NCBI RefSeq assembly: GCF_000151665.1
Contig: NW_013171823.1
Coordinates: forward strand, 124,001 to 188,000
Reading direction: 5' to 3'
DNA: 64,000 bases
Source of the DNA: Blastocystis hominis
Lineage: Eukaryota; Sar; Bigyra; Opalinata; Blastocystidae
The notes beneath the pieces were generated by a model, which saw nothing but the letters and a program-made list of their open reading frames with translations, was not told the origin of the DNA and made no database searches. Every line of letters starts with the position of its first letter. Positions within the stretch are counted from its first letter, which is position 1. Of this stretch, positions 1 to 11,899 are shown in pieces. A program made the translations under genes and the position numbers.

Positions 1-29
1 TGAAAGAACCCTGACTATCTAGATCTTCC

Positions 30-650
30 CTATCTATTATCCGTCGATTCTGAAGGTAAAAGCTTCTTTTCTCCTCGTTCAGTGATTTTAGAGAGTAGAT
101 TGTTATAACAAACCTCCATTTGATGTAGAAATTCCAAACCTGAATCCATTGATTTGCCTANNNNNNNNNNNNNNNNNNNNNNNNNNNNNNNNNNNNNNNN
201 NNNNNNNNNNNNNNNNNNNNNNNNNNNNNNNNNNNNNNNNNNNNNNNNNNNNNNNNNNNNNNNNNNNNNNNNNNNNNNNNNNNNNNNNNNNNNNNNNNNN
301 NNNNNNNNNNNNNNNNNNNNNNNNNNNNNNNNNNNNNNNNNNNNNNNNNNNNNNNNNNNNNNNNNNNNNNNNNNNNNNNNNNNNNNNNNNNNNNNNNNNN
401 NNNNNNNNNNNNNNNNNNNNNNNNNNNNNNNNNNNNNNNNNNNNNNNNNNNNNNNNNNNNNNNNNNNNNNNNNNNNNNNNNNNNNNNNNNNNNNNNNNNN
501 NNNNNNNNNNNNNNNNNNNNNNNNNNNNNNNNNNNNNNNNNNNNCAACTAGTGCGTACCGTTTTGCCATTGGGCATCACCATAGTGGATCATAACCCCAT
601 TTTCAAGCACTCTGCTACCCTATGGCATTTTCTTTTCCATTTTCATTGAT
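30..650 (-). CDS. Possible MORN-repeat gene fragment broken by the gap
   Basis: Two coding-like stretches flank the gap on the minus strand. The 5' side (about 650-545) carries, in one frame, ENGVMIHYGDAQWQNG, which resembles the MORN-type string IENGVVCYRGGF of the gene at 9,696. The 3' side (160-30) reads GKSMDSGLEFLHQM and onward to a TAG at 30-32. Whether both sides belong to one gene cannot be judged, because the join lies in the N run. A start codon with a few lysine-rich codons exists near 640 but is followed at once by a stop or an unplaced intron. Treat it as a partial gene of unknown function. Confidence 0.25.
161..544. other. Assembly gap (384 N)
   Basis: An unbroken run of 384 N. 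Any open frame crossing it is an artefact of unknown bases. Confidence 0.99.
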
Positions 651-714
651 TCATCGTGATTCAATCGGAATCTACTTTCAGAAAACAGTAATCTCCTCTT
701 CCCCTTTCGAGTCC

Positions 715-722
715 AACAAACA
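715..722 (-). terminator. TGTTTGTT end signal of Sec5
   Basis: A perfect octamer on the minus strand 20 nt past the Sec5 TGA. Confidence 0.8.
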
Positions 723-742
723 ATCCACAAAAAACAACAAAC

Positions 743-3438
743 TCAATTCAACGGTTCGATGATCCGCTTCATCTTCTCATACGCTTCACTCACATATTTA
801 TCAACAACAACCTTCGTCTCCTCCGTTATCACGCCTCGGAACCCCTTTTCCAGCAACGTCCGCAGTGTCGAAAACATCGGCGACGGCAGAGCCTTCTCCA
901 TCACCGACACCTCAATCAGCAGCTGCTTTCAATCCCTCTCCTCATCTCTACCTGGCAATACGCCGGCTCCGTAATATCGCGCAGGCCTTGGAAGATGTCC
1001 ACCATCTTCTCCAGCGCCGCCGCGACCAGTTTCCCGATCGCCTGCTTCGCGTCGATCCCCACATACAGCGTCAAATCCCCGCTCACCAGCGCCAGCCTCG
1101 TCAGAAAGTCCGCCACCTCCACACGCATCTACATCCCACCGATCCGCCTCGCTTACCGGCTGCAGCGTGCGATACGCGACCCAATCCACATCGAAACACT
1201 CATGCAGCGCGCGCAGCAACCCCTCCAGACTGCGCTGCAGATAGCTCTGCGTGTACTGCTTGATCGTGCTCGTGCAGAGCTTGTACGCCTCGTTCAGCTG
1301 CGCGTCCTTTCGAATGAACGCATACTTCGCCAGCGGCTCTTTGATCAGCCGGTCGTTCACGTAGCTCAGCGTGTAAACGCAGTCCAACAGCCGCGATAAC
1401 TCCACGTGCGACGGATCCACCACCGCCGCTTTCACGCCTTGAATCACTGCCAGCAACGCCTCCGCCAGGTATTTCATCACGATCGGCGACAACGTCTACT
1501 CTAAATCGTGGAAACCGTGGAAACCTCCTCGAACTCGGAGAGATGGCGCTGGATTCCGTCGCAGCAGTGCGTGATCTGCGCGCGGAACGAAAGAAGCGTG
1601 GGCTCGGAGGAAGCGGCGCCGGAAGCGTGGAGCATTTGCTGGGTAATGACGAAGGGAGAGAGGAGAAGCTGATCGACGGGGACGCCGGAGAGAACGAGAT
1701 GGATGGAGGCGAAGGAGAGCTTGATGTAGGAGGCGACGACCTCCATTTCGGTGTTGGTGTGCATCTCCACGAAAACGTTCTGCGTGTGAATCATTTCGAT
1801 GATCCAAAGCGAACCTGCACCGCTTCGAGCGTCTGCTGGAGCGTCGTTTTGTTGGACTTCGCCGCGGAGCGCGCGAGCGCGCCGAACGAAGCTTCGCACT
1901 GCGGTTAAGAAGACTAGCCAAGCGAACCATCTGCCGAATATTGAGATGCACGAGGTCGTAGAGCGCGAGCACATCGTCGCTGGAGAAATAGAGCGTGTCC
2001 ATCGACGCCGTGTTCATTCCCTTCTCCAGCACCCACTTCACCTCCGACTGGAAGCACTTCAGCAGCTCGTGCAGCAGCTCCAGCATCTTGTTGATGCTCT
2101 CGTTCACGCTCACCAAATCCTCCACGCGACGCAGCATGCTCTGCACTGCTGAGCCTCCTCCTCCTCTTCCCCTACCACGAACACGTTCTTCGCCTTTCGG
2201 ATCGCGTCCGCGTGCTGTTTCATCAGTTCCTCCACGTACCCCAGCAGCAGCTTCACCAGCAAAGAGCGCGACGACGCGCTTTTCACCGCCGTTTCGCGGT
2301 CCAAATCGATTCCTTCCAGCTCGCACGCGCTTTTCATGACTCCAAACCCAGGCAGCCCACTTTCGAAGACGCTCTCTGCAGCCGGAGATCGCGTTTTTGT
2401 AGCCCTGCAGGGAGTTCTGGAGCATGAAAAGCTCGGGAACGTGACTGTAGCCGAGGCCGATCACGATGTTGATGTAGGAGGACTGCTTCTCGGGAGACAG
2501 AGAATCGCCGGAGTTGTACAAAATCGACAAGATTTCGTCGATGGCTTTCTGAACGTACTCCATAATGTGGGCTTTAATGAAGTCGATCATGACATTGCTC
2601 TCTTCGGAGTGCTGCAGCGTGTTCTGGAAGTTCGTGTATTCTTTTAGAAAGCCGTCCCACTGTTTGTTCTGAAGGTATCGCTCCATGTTGTCGATGGTCG
2701 GATACGTGGCGCGGTGCTGCATAAACAGCGGTAGCGAGTTCTGCAATGCATACATTTTCTAGTTTGATTCAATCCAATTCGAGGCATCTACTTCACGGTT
2801 TTGCTGCAGAGGAGCAATGAGCTCTTCGGTGAGCTCCTCGGTCTCGTTCACCAGCTGTGTGTGAGCAATTCGCAGAAAGATTTACGCCTTCCAGAACCAA
2901 ACCACCATCCTTTGTGAAGAATTTATTATCCGAGAGAGTTCCATCCAACTCTTCGATTGTTTTGCGGGCCGTCACGAATTCACCAAAATAGTCCTTTACC
3001 AGCGTCTTCAGACGCGCCTCTTCGTCCAGGGTAGTTTCATTCATCATACTATGGAAAATCCAAAAAGAGAAACGAACTGTAGACCTATGCGGAGGCTTTC
3101 CAGTCCAGTGTTGTTATGAATTTCCAGTAGGTATTTCATAGGATTGAAGAGTTCGCTCGAGTAGGATAATTCATCCGTCTGAGGATCTACAAGACTACGC
3201 GATTATATTCACCAATTCACCAAAATCCTACTCCGTGACTATACCAAGGGGATCGTGATATCCCTTACTAATCTTTAGCAAAGATGCTGATTCCCCCTAT
3301 CCATGACCCGAATAAACAAAACTTACGTAAATCATTTCATCATCATCGGAATCATTAATTACAACGTCTTCCCACTTTACGGGATCTACAATTCAATCCG
3401 AGTTCAAATACAATACCGCCTGCTATAGAACTCTGCAT
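743..3438 (-). CDS. SEC5: Exocyst complex subunit Sec5 (EXOC2-like)
   Basis: Sec5 is part of the exocyst, the eight-subunit complex that tethers secretory vesicles to the plasma membrane. The N-terminal order of short motifs fits the family: a DPL motif, then NPMKYLLEIHNNTGLESL, then LKTLVKDYFGEFVTARKTIE, then ELIAPLQQNRE followed by LQNSLPLFMQ. Acidic residues (NDSDDDEM) lie near the start. I chose the ATG at 3436-3438 (MQSSIAG), which is followed by a 31-nt phase-1 intron. Further introns of 30, 59, 29, 31 and 33 nt restore the frame through the 5' half. The end reads KMKRIIEPLN then TGA. The 3' half is GC-rich and poorly conserved, so those exon joins are less certain. Confidence 0.8.
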
Positions 3439-3510
3439 TCTATGTAAATTTCAGTGAGATATCAATTCATAATGTATTGGAATGATTCCCGCGGAATAAT
3501 ATATATATCA

Positions 3511-3518
3511 AACAAACA
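3511..3518 (-). terminator. TGTTTGTT end signal of the 3,522 gene
   Basis: A perfect octamer on the minus strand 3 nt past the TGA. It separates this gene from Sec5 and argues that they are two transcripts. Confidence 0.75.
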
Positions 3519-3521
3519 CAC

Positions 3522-4088
3522 TCATTCCACAACTTCGCTGTTCAAAAACACTTGCTCAAGGATGCTCTTTTCATTGTCTAGCTGGATCTGAGATTGGGAG
3601 TGCGACAACGATATTGAATGACGTTCGTCCAGTGACTGTGGAACTTGGCCATTTTCATCTTTTTTCTCAAATTCGACGGAGAGTGGATAGCTGTCTATCT
3701 CGTTGAAAAAGCTAATCTGGGACTTCGACCAAGCATCCTACAAATCATCCCTTCCTTCGTTCACTGACAAAGTCAAACACAGATATCGTTGAATTCGACC
3801 CGCTTGTGAGTGAATTGCTGTGCTTTCTTCGTTTCACAGGGTTTTCTTTATCAGGAGTACTCTATACTATGATTTAAAAAGCAGGACATGAACTGAATTA
3901 GACTTCCGGGCACGTTTTTCTCGAGATGAACACCCTTCTCTTTATATAATAGGTTGGGAAAAGATTTCTTACAAACTATCTTGCGACTGGAGAATCGAAT
4001 GGTCGGACAATATACCAACTGTTGAACTTTCCTTCGAAGTGATTGTAGACGAGTCAGAAAGATCGGGAATCTCTTGTAATAGTGACAT
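3522..4088 (-). CDS. Unknown protein, serine-rich
   Basis: Not recognised. Candidate start MSLLQEIPDLSDSS at 4088. The C-terminal exon reads DAWSKSQISFFNEID and ends NSEVVE then TGA at 3522-3524, with the end octamer 3 nt further on. A 31-nt intron (about 3,721-3,751) joins KENPVKRRKHSNS...ISVFDF to DAWSKSQ in frame. At least one more intron is needed between the first exon and KENPVKRR; its borders are unclear. The product would be roughly 140-170 residues, polar, rich in Ser and Gln, with no membrane segment. The gene sits between Sec5 and a divergent LSD1-type zinc-finger gene. Confidence 0.55.
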
Positions 4089-4289
4089 TCTTCCTTAGGT
4101 ACTTGATTCTATGCACTTTGATCATGTCGATTAGGCGGGATTCTTCGTCCCTTATTGAGTAGTGAATCCTGTTAGAAAAAGAGCTTCCCATTCTTATTCT
4201 TTTGTTCTGGAGATAATATAGAGTGTATATACATGCAAAATCCTAAATGAAACCGAATATTTTTTTTTGTTCATATCCAAAACACCCTC

Positions 4290-4940
4290 ATGAATCAAGA
4301 AAGAGTCCCTCTTCTCTCGTCAGAGGCACAGTACTCTCCTGTTGTTCAGACTGTAAATAGTTCTGTGGTACTGCCTGAGATGAATGGTTTCCTAGTGTTT
4401 TCAACACTCTTATCTGTAGAATCACCGAACCAGAACAACGGTGCAACGACTCGATCTGAGAATCAGACACCCAATCAGGTTTCTTCTAATCATGCCGCAG
4501 AATCTACAAACGTAGAAGAGCGCCCTAAGCCGAAGACGGCGATTGAGGGCTATCTGGCCAAATGTGGTGGTTGCCAGGTAGAATTAGGAATGCGTTTGTT
4601 TATCTAGTCTTCAATTTTGTTCCCTTACGGATTTAATCGCATTATCTGCTCTGCTTGTAAAAGTGTCAACTATATGACTTCCGATTCGATTCCTCGTGTC
4701 ACGCGTAAAGGTACGCACTCTCGATGCTTAGTCTACTATTTAGCTCTTATGACCTGCCCGACATGTAATGCTGCCATTGTGATCCTTCTGTCTTGATTTT
4801 ACCTGTAGCTCTATACAATTGGATGTACACACTTTAAGTGCATCTGTGGATCTGTTTTGCAAATCCCTGTTTTCGTTGTCGTTTTTGGTTATTGGTAGAT
4901 TCCGGATTACTATATTCCCCATTTCCCTTCAAATCCCTAA
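4290..4940 (+). CDS. LSD1-type zinc-ribbon protein
   Basis: The protein has a polar N-terminal half (MNQERVPLLSSEAQYSPVVQ, then a Ser/Asn/Gln-rich stretch) and two Cys4 modules. The first, KCGGCQSSILFPYGFNRI with ICSACKSVN following, matches the zf-LSD1 pattern CxxC-x-Leu-x-Tyr-Pro-x-Gly...CxxC-x-x-Val-Asn known from plant LSD1-like proteins. The second, CPTCNAAILYTIGCTHFKC with ICG following, is a looser repeat. Introns of 30, 33, 30 and 30 nt are needed; the last joins LQIP to IPDYYIPHFPSNP and TAA at 4938-4940. LSD1-like fingers mediate protein or DNA contacts; the specific role here is unknown. ATG at 4290 is the first in frame. Confidence 0.72.
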
Positions 4941-4946
4941 GATCTT

Positions 4947-4954
4947 TGTTTGTT
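4947..4954 (+). terminator. TGTTTGTT end signal of the LSD1-type gene
   Basis: A perfect octamer 6 nt past the TAA. From here to 5129 (175 bp) I see only the upstream region of the AlaRS gene. Confidence 0.8.
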
Positions 4955-5129
4955 TTACCTATCATCGTGGCATCTTCTGTGGTTTGTCCCAAAGGTGAGC
5001 CACCACTGTCAGAAGGTGCTATTGTAAAAAAGATAGTTGGTTTTCTCTTTTCCACTCCCAACGCTATTCGAAATACCAAAACCATTGTACCCAAAACGAG
5101 ACTTTTACCAAACTTTTTAGTATATTTCT

Positions 5130-8100
5130 ATGTCGACTGAACCTACTTTGGAATGGCCTTCGGCGAAGGTCCGTCAGACGTTTATCGAGTTCTTTGAAGA
5201 GAGGGGACATACTTTTGTGAAATCCTCTCCTGTCGTGCCACTGGATGACCCCACCCTGCTTTTTGCTAATGCAGGAATGAACCAGTACAAGCCCATTTTC
5301 TTAGGTCAAGTAGGCCGTTTGTTCTCCAACTTAACCCCAGGTGGATCCCAGCAGCCCCTTGGCTAAGCTGAAGAGAGCGTGCAACTCTCAGAAGTGCATC
5401 CGTGCTGGTGGAAAGCACAACGATCTTGATGATGTGGGTAAGGACGTGTAGGACTGCTCTGCGTACTTTTTCTCACTCTAGGTATCACCACACCTTCTTC
5501 GAGATGCTTGGAAACTGGTCTTTCGGAGACTACTTCAAAGAAGGAGCCATCAACTTCGCCTGGGAACTCCTGACGAAGGTCTACAAGCTGGACCCCTCTC
5601 GTCTCTATGCCACCTACTTCGAGGGCTCTGAGGAGGACGGCGTTCCTTGCGATGAGGAAGCCTACGCGATCTGGCGAACGCACCTCCCCGACGACCACAT
5701 CCTTAAGGGAAACAAGCACGTACACTGCACTTTTCCTTTGTGAGCCTAGGATAACTTCTGGGAAATGGGCGAGGTCGGTCCCTGCGGTCCTTGTGCGTTT
5801 CTCTTCCATTTGCTCATTTCTAGGCTCAGAGATCCACTACGACCGAATCGGAGGCCGCAACGCCGCTGATCTCGTCAACAAGGACGACCCCAACGTGCTG
5901 GAGATCTGGAACCTGGTGTTCATGCAGTTCTCCCGCGATTCCACGGGCGCTCTGCACCCGCTGCCCGCGAAGCACGTGGATACCGGCATGGGCTTCGAGC
6001 GAATCACCTCCATCCTCCAGAACAAGATGAGTAACTACGACACCGATGTGTTCCTTCCGCTCTTCAAGGCTATCCACGCCGTGAGCGGCGTTTCGGAGTA
6101 CACGGGACTGGTCGCGGGGCAGAACGGCGTGCCGAAAGACTCGCCCGAGGCGCAGAAGGACATGGCTTATCGCGTTGTGGCCGACCACATCCGAACCTTG
6201 ACGATGGCGATCACGGACGGAGCGGCGCCGAGCAACACCGGCCGCGGCTATGTGCTTCGCCGCATTCTGCGTCGCGGAGTGCGATACGGGCAGCAGATTC
6301 TGAAGTGCAAGCCCGGGTTCTTCAGCCAGCTGGTGCCGACCGTGGTGGAGAACATGAAGAGCGCGTTCCCCGAGCTGGAGGAGAAGATGTGCTTCGTGCA
6401 GGAAGTGATTCTGGACGAGGAGCTGTCGTTCAATCGCACGCTGGAGAAGGGACTGAAGCGGTTCGCGCAGGAGGCGGAGGCCTGCCAGGCGAGCGGAGCG
6501 AAGGTGATCACCGGCGATGTGGCGTTCTTCCTGTACGGCACGCTGGGATTCCCGATCGATCTGACGGAGCTGATGGCGGAGGAGGCGGGTCTGAAGGTGG
6601 ACATGGAGGGCTTCAACCAGGCCATCGAGCGCGCGCGCATGGAGGCGAAGACGGTGGGGTAGCGAGGCGGAGATGAGGCGTAGAACAAGAAGAACGGCGC
6701 CGAGCAGACCACGCTGGTGATGGAGGCCGAGCAGGTGAGCCATCTGCAGAAGAGCGGCGTGCCGGTGACCGACGATCTCCCCAAGTACACGTGGTTCGAG
6801 ACGCTGGAGTCGGAGGTCGTCGCGTTCTACGGCGCGGACAAGTCCTTCCCCGAGCAGATCGCTCCGGAGAGCGGCGTGGTGGGCGTCGTGCTGAAGCAGA
6901 CGCCGTTCTACGCGGAGTCGGAAGGCCAAATCGCGGATCGCGGATCGCTGAGCGGAGCGAACGGAAGGTAGGAGTGCGGGAGTCGATCGAGCGAAGCTTC
7001 TCCGTGCAGCAGGTGCTTTCCTACGGAGGCTACGTTCTGCACATCGGAGTGGTGGAGCAGGGAACGCTGCGGCTGCACGACGCGGTGACGTGCTCCGTGG
7101 ACTATGACTACCGTCTGCTCATCGCGCCGAACCACACGCTGACGCACGTGATGAACTGGGCCTTGCGCCGCGTGCTGCAGACGGAGGTGGACCAGAAGGG
7201 ATCGTTGGTGGACGATCAGAAGCTCCGCTTCGACTTCAACCACACGAAAGCCGTCTCTCCGGCGCAGCTGAGCGAGATCGAGCGACTGGTGAACGAGAAG
7301 GTGCACGACGCGCTGAAGGTGTTCACCAAGGTCTGTCCCATCGACGAGGCCCGCAAGATCTGCTCGCTCCGCGCGGTGTTCGGAGAGGCAGGCTGTTTGT
7401 TTCACACATGACGTGCAGCACTACCCCAATATGGTCCGCGTGGTCGCCATCGGCGTCCCGGTCGAGGAGCTGCTCGCAGACCCCAGCAATCCGCGCTGGA
7501 TGGACTACTCCGTTGAGTTCTGCGGCGGAACGCATCTCAGCAATCTCGCCCAGGCCAAGTTCTTCGCGATCGTCGAGGAGGGCTCCATTTCGAAGGGAAT
7601 CCGCCGCATTGTCGCCATCACCGGAGACAGAGCCAACGAATCCATCGTGCTGGCCAATCAGATCGACGGAATGCTGAGCCATGCGCGGTCGCTGCATGTC
7701 GTCGCGCTGGAATCGATGAATTGTAGGGAAAGGAGCTGGAGGCAGCCGTGGCGGAGCTGCAGCAGACGATTCCGACCGCTGTGATCAGCGTAGCGACGAA
7801 GGCGACGTTCAAAGAGGAGCTGAAGAAGCTGGAGAAAACGATGATGGCGGAACGAAAGGAGCAGATCGCGAAGCAGTTGGAGTCTGCGATTGCGGAGGCG
7901 GAGAAGGTGGTGAAGGAGGTGAAGGAGAAGCAGGAAGGCGGCCGTGTGTTCTACACGGTGGAAGGAATCGACAGCTCGAACGCCTCGAAGCTGATGCAGA
8001 AGATTCGCGAGCTGGATTCGGAGAGTTCTTACTTCATTTTCAGTGTGGATACGGCGAAGGTGGCGATGTATGCGCTGGTGGCGAAGGAAAAGGCGAGCAA

Positions 8101-8257
8101 GACGTTCTCGGCGAAGACGTGGATTAGCGAGGTGGCTGCGGTGTGCGGAGGAAAGGGAGGAGGCTCGCCGATGCAGGCGCAGGGACAGTCGAAGGATCCA
8201 TCGAATGTGGAAGCCGCGTTTGCGAAGGCGGAGGAGATTCTGAAGGCGAACTTGTAA
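5130..8257 (+). CDS. AARS: Alanyl-tRNA synthetase
   Basis: It charges tRNA-Ala with alanine. The start [18 protein letters not shown] at 5130 leads into the class II core: [52 protein letters not shown] and [20 protein letters not shown]. The editing domain shows [16 protein letters not shown] and the zinc-ligand motif [10 protein letters not shown]. The tail has the dimerising C-Ala glycine-rich stretch [18 protein letters not shown] and ends EEILKANL then TAA. Length and domain order equal the cytosolic eukaryotic enzyme. Introns of about 29-31 nt explain every frame change (for example 31 nt after FLGQ, 30 nt near 6,655, 29 nt near 6,970). No clear organelle presequence is seen. GC content rises steeply after 5,500. 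Confidence 0.97.
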
Positions 8258-8273
8258 TGGTTCTAGGGTTGGA

Positions 8274-8281
8274 TGTTTGTT
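8274..8281 (+). terminator. TGTTTGTT end signal of AlaRS
   Basis: A perfect octamer 16 nt past the AlaRS TAA. Confidence 0.8.
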
Positions 8282-8510
8282 TGGAATCCAATGAGAAGAG
8301 ATTGGAGATGTGAAAAATAATGGAGAGTGACCGAGGTTGGGGAAGAAATAGACGACACTCGAATAATAATACAAGCAAAATAGATGGGGTGAATCAAATA
8401 GAATCTTAAAAAAAGTGTTATTAAAGAAACAATGCAACAGGATTCGATCGGTTGTTGAAAACAATAACCAGGTTCCTGGTTCTTTCCTGTAGCATAACCA
8501 TCGCATCCGC

Positions 8511-9643
8511 ATGGACATCCGCGACACCCAGGTAATTTTGGAGCAGCTGATGGTGGACGCCGTGATTCGCGTGTCCGCAGAGATTCGGTTTGCTTCGGCC
8601 AATCCCTTTATTGTAGTGACTATATCTCGAAAGAGCTCTCCAAAATCCAAACGCTCCGTTCGCTTTTGGTCTCTCTCTCTCCTCTAGTGCCCATCCAGCA
8701 GACCGACACGCCGTCTCGCGCTGTCTACGCGCCCGCAGCCGACCTTCACTCGGCTTCCGCGCTGGAATCCGGAGGATCCAAGGCGGCTTTCGACTCGCAG
8801 AACGGGAGTTTGGTGGTGCAGGTGCAGACGGTGGACGCCTCCATGTGGGATCGGTGTGAGGGAATGAAGGTTAGCTACCGAGATAACATTTGGTCGCAAG
8901 CAGTGATTGAGAATATCGGGCTGGAGTACGAACAGAGCCAGAATCCGTCGAAGGGGTTGCAGATCCGAAACCTGTTCGTGGTGATCGACAGCTGCGTGCT
9001 GAACCAGCTGGAAAAGAACAGACAGAGACACGTGGAGAAGAATATTCTGGAGATTCCGAAGGTGAAACTGCAGATGACGGAGGAGGTTTCGATGGAGAAG
9101 AGGAAAACGGTGCAAATCACGGTGGGAGTGGAGAAGAGGGCTGATGGCTAGCGATATATCACAGACTTCAGGGATAAGATCAAGATCTCGACGAACATTC
9201 TGGACTATATGAATCTGATGGACACGTTTAATAAGTGGGAGAGAGGGAGCGAACTGATTGGCAGGATCATGAAAGAGATGAAGGAAAGCAATGAAGGGAA
9301 CCAGACGATCTCTGCGCTTCTGTCGTCTCTTTCCATCCAGGACAATGGATCCACAAAACCGAAGCAGCCAGTGGCCGAAGAAGCGGATTATTTATATCGT
9401 CAAGCTGCTTGAACACACTGATTTGTAGCTGATAGTGAGAACTTCGTGTTTATGCCCAAGATTGACTTTTTGGGCGACATGACTCCGTCGATCAGTCGGA
9501 AAACGTTCCCTCCGATGGTAGAGAAGGCGGGCGAGTTTGATGGATAGTTGATGAAGTCGACGAATGATTATCTTGTTGAACTGTTGGCGCAGGTCATATC
9601 TACGGTGGATGGGATGCTTTCTGTAGTAGAGAGAAGAGAATAG
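8511..9643 (+). CDS. Unknown protein of about 330 residues
   Basis: Not recognised. It starts MDIRDTQVILEQLMVDAVIR. A 29-nt intron joins AEIR to DYISKELSKIQTL, and a 30-nt intron joins that to VPIQQTDTPSRAVYAP. The long middle exon contains MKVSYRDNIWSQAV, LQIRNLFVVIDSCVLNQLEK and ILEIPKVKLQMTEEV. The next exons read FRDKIKISTNILDYMNLMDT, then FVFMPKIDFLGDMTPSISRK, and the gene ends LSVVERRE then TAG. The protein is soluble, mixed alpha/beta with charged helices, and has no signal or membrane segment. It lies in tandem between AlaRS and the first MORN/LRR gene. An acceptor-like TAG just upstream of the ATG leaves an extra 5' exon possible. Confidence 0.6.
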
Positions 9644-9669
9644 TGAGATCGTTTTTTGCCACTCTTTTT

Positions 9670-9677
9670 TGTTTGTT
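9670..9677 (+). terminator. TGTTTGTT end signal of the 8,511 gene
   Basis: A perfect octamer 26 nt past the TAG and only 18 nt before the start codon chosen for the next gene. Confidence 0.75.
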
Positions 9678-9695
9678 GTCAAAATTCGTTTTTAT

Positions 9696-11547
9696 ATGCT
9701 GGGTATTATACATAATTCGTGATAATGACATAGAACTCGTGAAAGGAGCAGAATACTTGCTGGATGGCTATGCGACCGGAAATCAGGGAATACTTGAATA
9801 TGATGGAGAGAGATACGATGTTCAATTCTATCAAGGGAAGCATTCCAATGAATACGTGTTATCTGGGAGAAATGGAAGAAAACTCTTGTTTCAAAATGGA
9901 GTTTTAAAGCAGGAATGGACAGAAATAAATGAAAGGCGAATTGGATGGTTTACTGCATATGAACGGGGAGTAGTGAAGTTTCAAGAAGACTGGAAGGATA
10001 TTTTGAACCAAACGAATATGTACCGGATTGTAAACAGAAGGAATGGTGTAATGATGGAGATATTAAGTATTGAGAATGGTGTTGTTTGCTATCGAGGAGG
10101 ATTTGATAGTAATTTGAAACGAAACGGGAGAGGAATCGAGTACGATGAAGATACAGGTGATGTGAAGCTGGAAGGTGTGTGGGAGAGAGGTCGATTGAAG
10201 GAGATATTGCGTGTATTTGATGGAAATGAAATGACGGAATTGAAAGTAATCGAGAATAATGTGAATTTGAGCAAGCAGATTCCTGTGTATGTTGGAGGTT
10301 ATCGTTTTGACGAATCTGAATGGGAGTTCAAACGCGATGGAAAGGGATGTTTGATCGATGAAAGGACGAGGATGGCGTTCCATGAGGGAGAATGGGAAGA
10401 TGGGAAAGAAATCAATGGAATGGATTTGGTGAGTGGATGGTACGATTGCTCAACGAAGCAATTCGTGTCGAATTTAAATGAATGGAAAGAAGTATCTTGT
10501 GGCATCTCCGATCTTGTGATCGATTCGGATTGCTGTAATGTGGTGAAAAGCTTAGATTTGAGCGCATTTAAGTGGTTGCGAACACTCGAAATTGGAGATT
10601 GTTGCTTTGGTGATGTGAATGAATTCAGATTAGAGGGACTACGAAATCTTGAGAAGGTGAAGATCGGAAAGAATTCCTTTACAAATGTAAAGAGTAGCGA
10701 TGTGTGGGATAATGAAAGTGCTCGAAAATTGAATCGATGCTTCCATATTGTAAAATGTGAGAAGCTAAAATCGATTTGCATTGGTGAGTTCAGTTTTTGT
10801 GATTATGGCGGTGTGTTTGAATTGTCCGATTTGCAGTGCCTCGAATCGCTTCAAATTGGAACAATGAAAGTGAATTCTTCGAATTTCTGCTTTGCTTCGT
10901 TTTGTGTAAAAGGTGAGAATTAGGAATCGCATCAATTTCAAGATCTTCCAAAGTTGAATAAAATCATATTGGGTGATCGGTCCTTTATTTATTCTCTATC
11001 TACAGAGTTTGTTAGTATGTTCGAGTATAGTGGAATGTTGTGTAGATCTTCCAAATCTCGAGTCAGTTCAATTGGGCTATGCTGCATTGGATGGTGTGAA
11101 TGCGGATAATTGTTCGCTTTGTCTAAGAGGTTTTTCCTGTGTGCGTTGTAAACACGCTAGATTTACCCAAACTAACTACGTTGGTGTCGACGAAATGGAG
11201 CTTTGCTTATCCTAGAAGGATCGCGTTTGTGAGTTGGTTGCTGTGTTTGAGTGTGATTCTAGATGTGGATGCATTGAAAGATGTGAGTCTTCCTAATTCG
11301 TTTGAATGTGTTATGATTGCACAAATAGAAAGTGGGTTGAGCCAATGATTTTTGAATTGTAGATGTTCATCCGAACTTGTCGAAGTATGTTCGAAATTGA
11401 AGAATCTATAATGATTGATTCTCTAGTTGTGTGGTAAGTGTAGTTCTCATTTTGATCCTGCTTACAAAGTAGTTTAGCCTGAATAGTATGGAACTATTTT
11501 ATTCTGTAAAGTGCTGTTCAATTCTTGAAGATGTTTGTTATTCATAA
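9696..11547 (+). CDS. MORN / leucine-rich-repeat protein 1
   Basis: The ATG at 9696 followed by a 31-nt intron gives ML then ELVKGAEYLLDGYATGNQ, which fixes the start. The N-terminal two thirds hold loose MORN-like units such as NGRGIEYDEDTGDVKLEGVW and FKRDGKGCLIDER. The C-terminal third holds LRR units of the type LRTLEIGDCCFGDVNEF and LEKVKIGKNSFTN. From 10,914 on, single repeats sit on separate exons joined by 30-31-nt phase-1 introns: DLPKLNKIILGDRSF, NLPNLESVQLGYAAL, DLPKLTTL. No signal peptide is evident. The last exons are uncertain; the candidate TAA at 11545-11547 overlaps the downstream side of an octamer at 11532-11539. MORN and LRR units bind membranes or proteins; the role here is unknown. 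It is AT-rich, unlike its upstream neighbours. Confidence 0.62.
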
Positions 11548-11872
11548 ACTCTGAAAACGGTCCTAGGGAGTGTGATTCTCATTGGATTGCCTCAGAAGAT
11601 AAGAAGCAAGGAGATGAATGTTTTGTCATGAGTTCATTTTTTTCGTTTCTATTTGTAAAAACCATTATTAATGAAGATATTGGTATTCATGATATAGATA
11701 ATGTAATTGGAAAAACCATATTGATTCGATTTGGTAAGTACAATTAATGTTGTGATTCAGAACAATTCGATTGAGATAAAATAGAGATATTTAGGTTGGA
11801 ATATTGTACAATGTTCTGAAGATTGGAATTGTGATATCAAAAGACAAATAGAAACGACGAATCAGATTGAAT

Positions 11873-11899
11873 TGGATTGGATTGGATTGGATTGGATTG
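11873..11899. repeat. (GGATT)n microsatellite
   Basis: Five near-perfect tandem pentamers; the mirror copy near 63,755-63,780 is shorter and imperfect. Confidence 0.85.

Noticed and set aside
4838-5140. A 100-codon frame upstream of AlaRS as an organelle presequence
   Set aside because: It is out of frame with the AlaRS ATG, spans the stop and end signal of the LSD1-type gene, and no splice joins it convincingly.
5826-6929. A 367-codon antisense frame inside AlaRS
   Set aside because: It lies fully within conserved AlaRS exons, is rich in Arg/His/Leu, and resembles no family; it is a by-product of high GC.
9643-9695. A GTG-started N terminus for MORN/LRR protein 1 with a hydrophobic leader
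   Set aside because: The leader spans the upstream gene's end octamer. The ATG at 9696 plus a 31-nt intron gives a better start, so the apparent signal peptide is not real.
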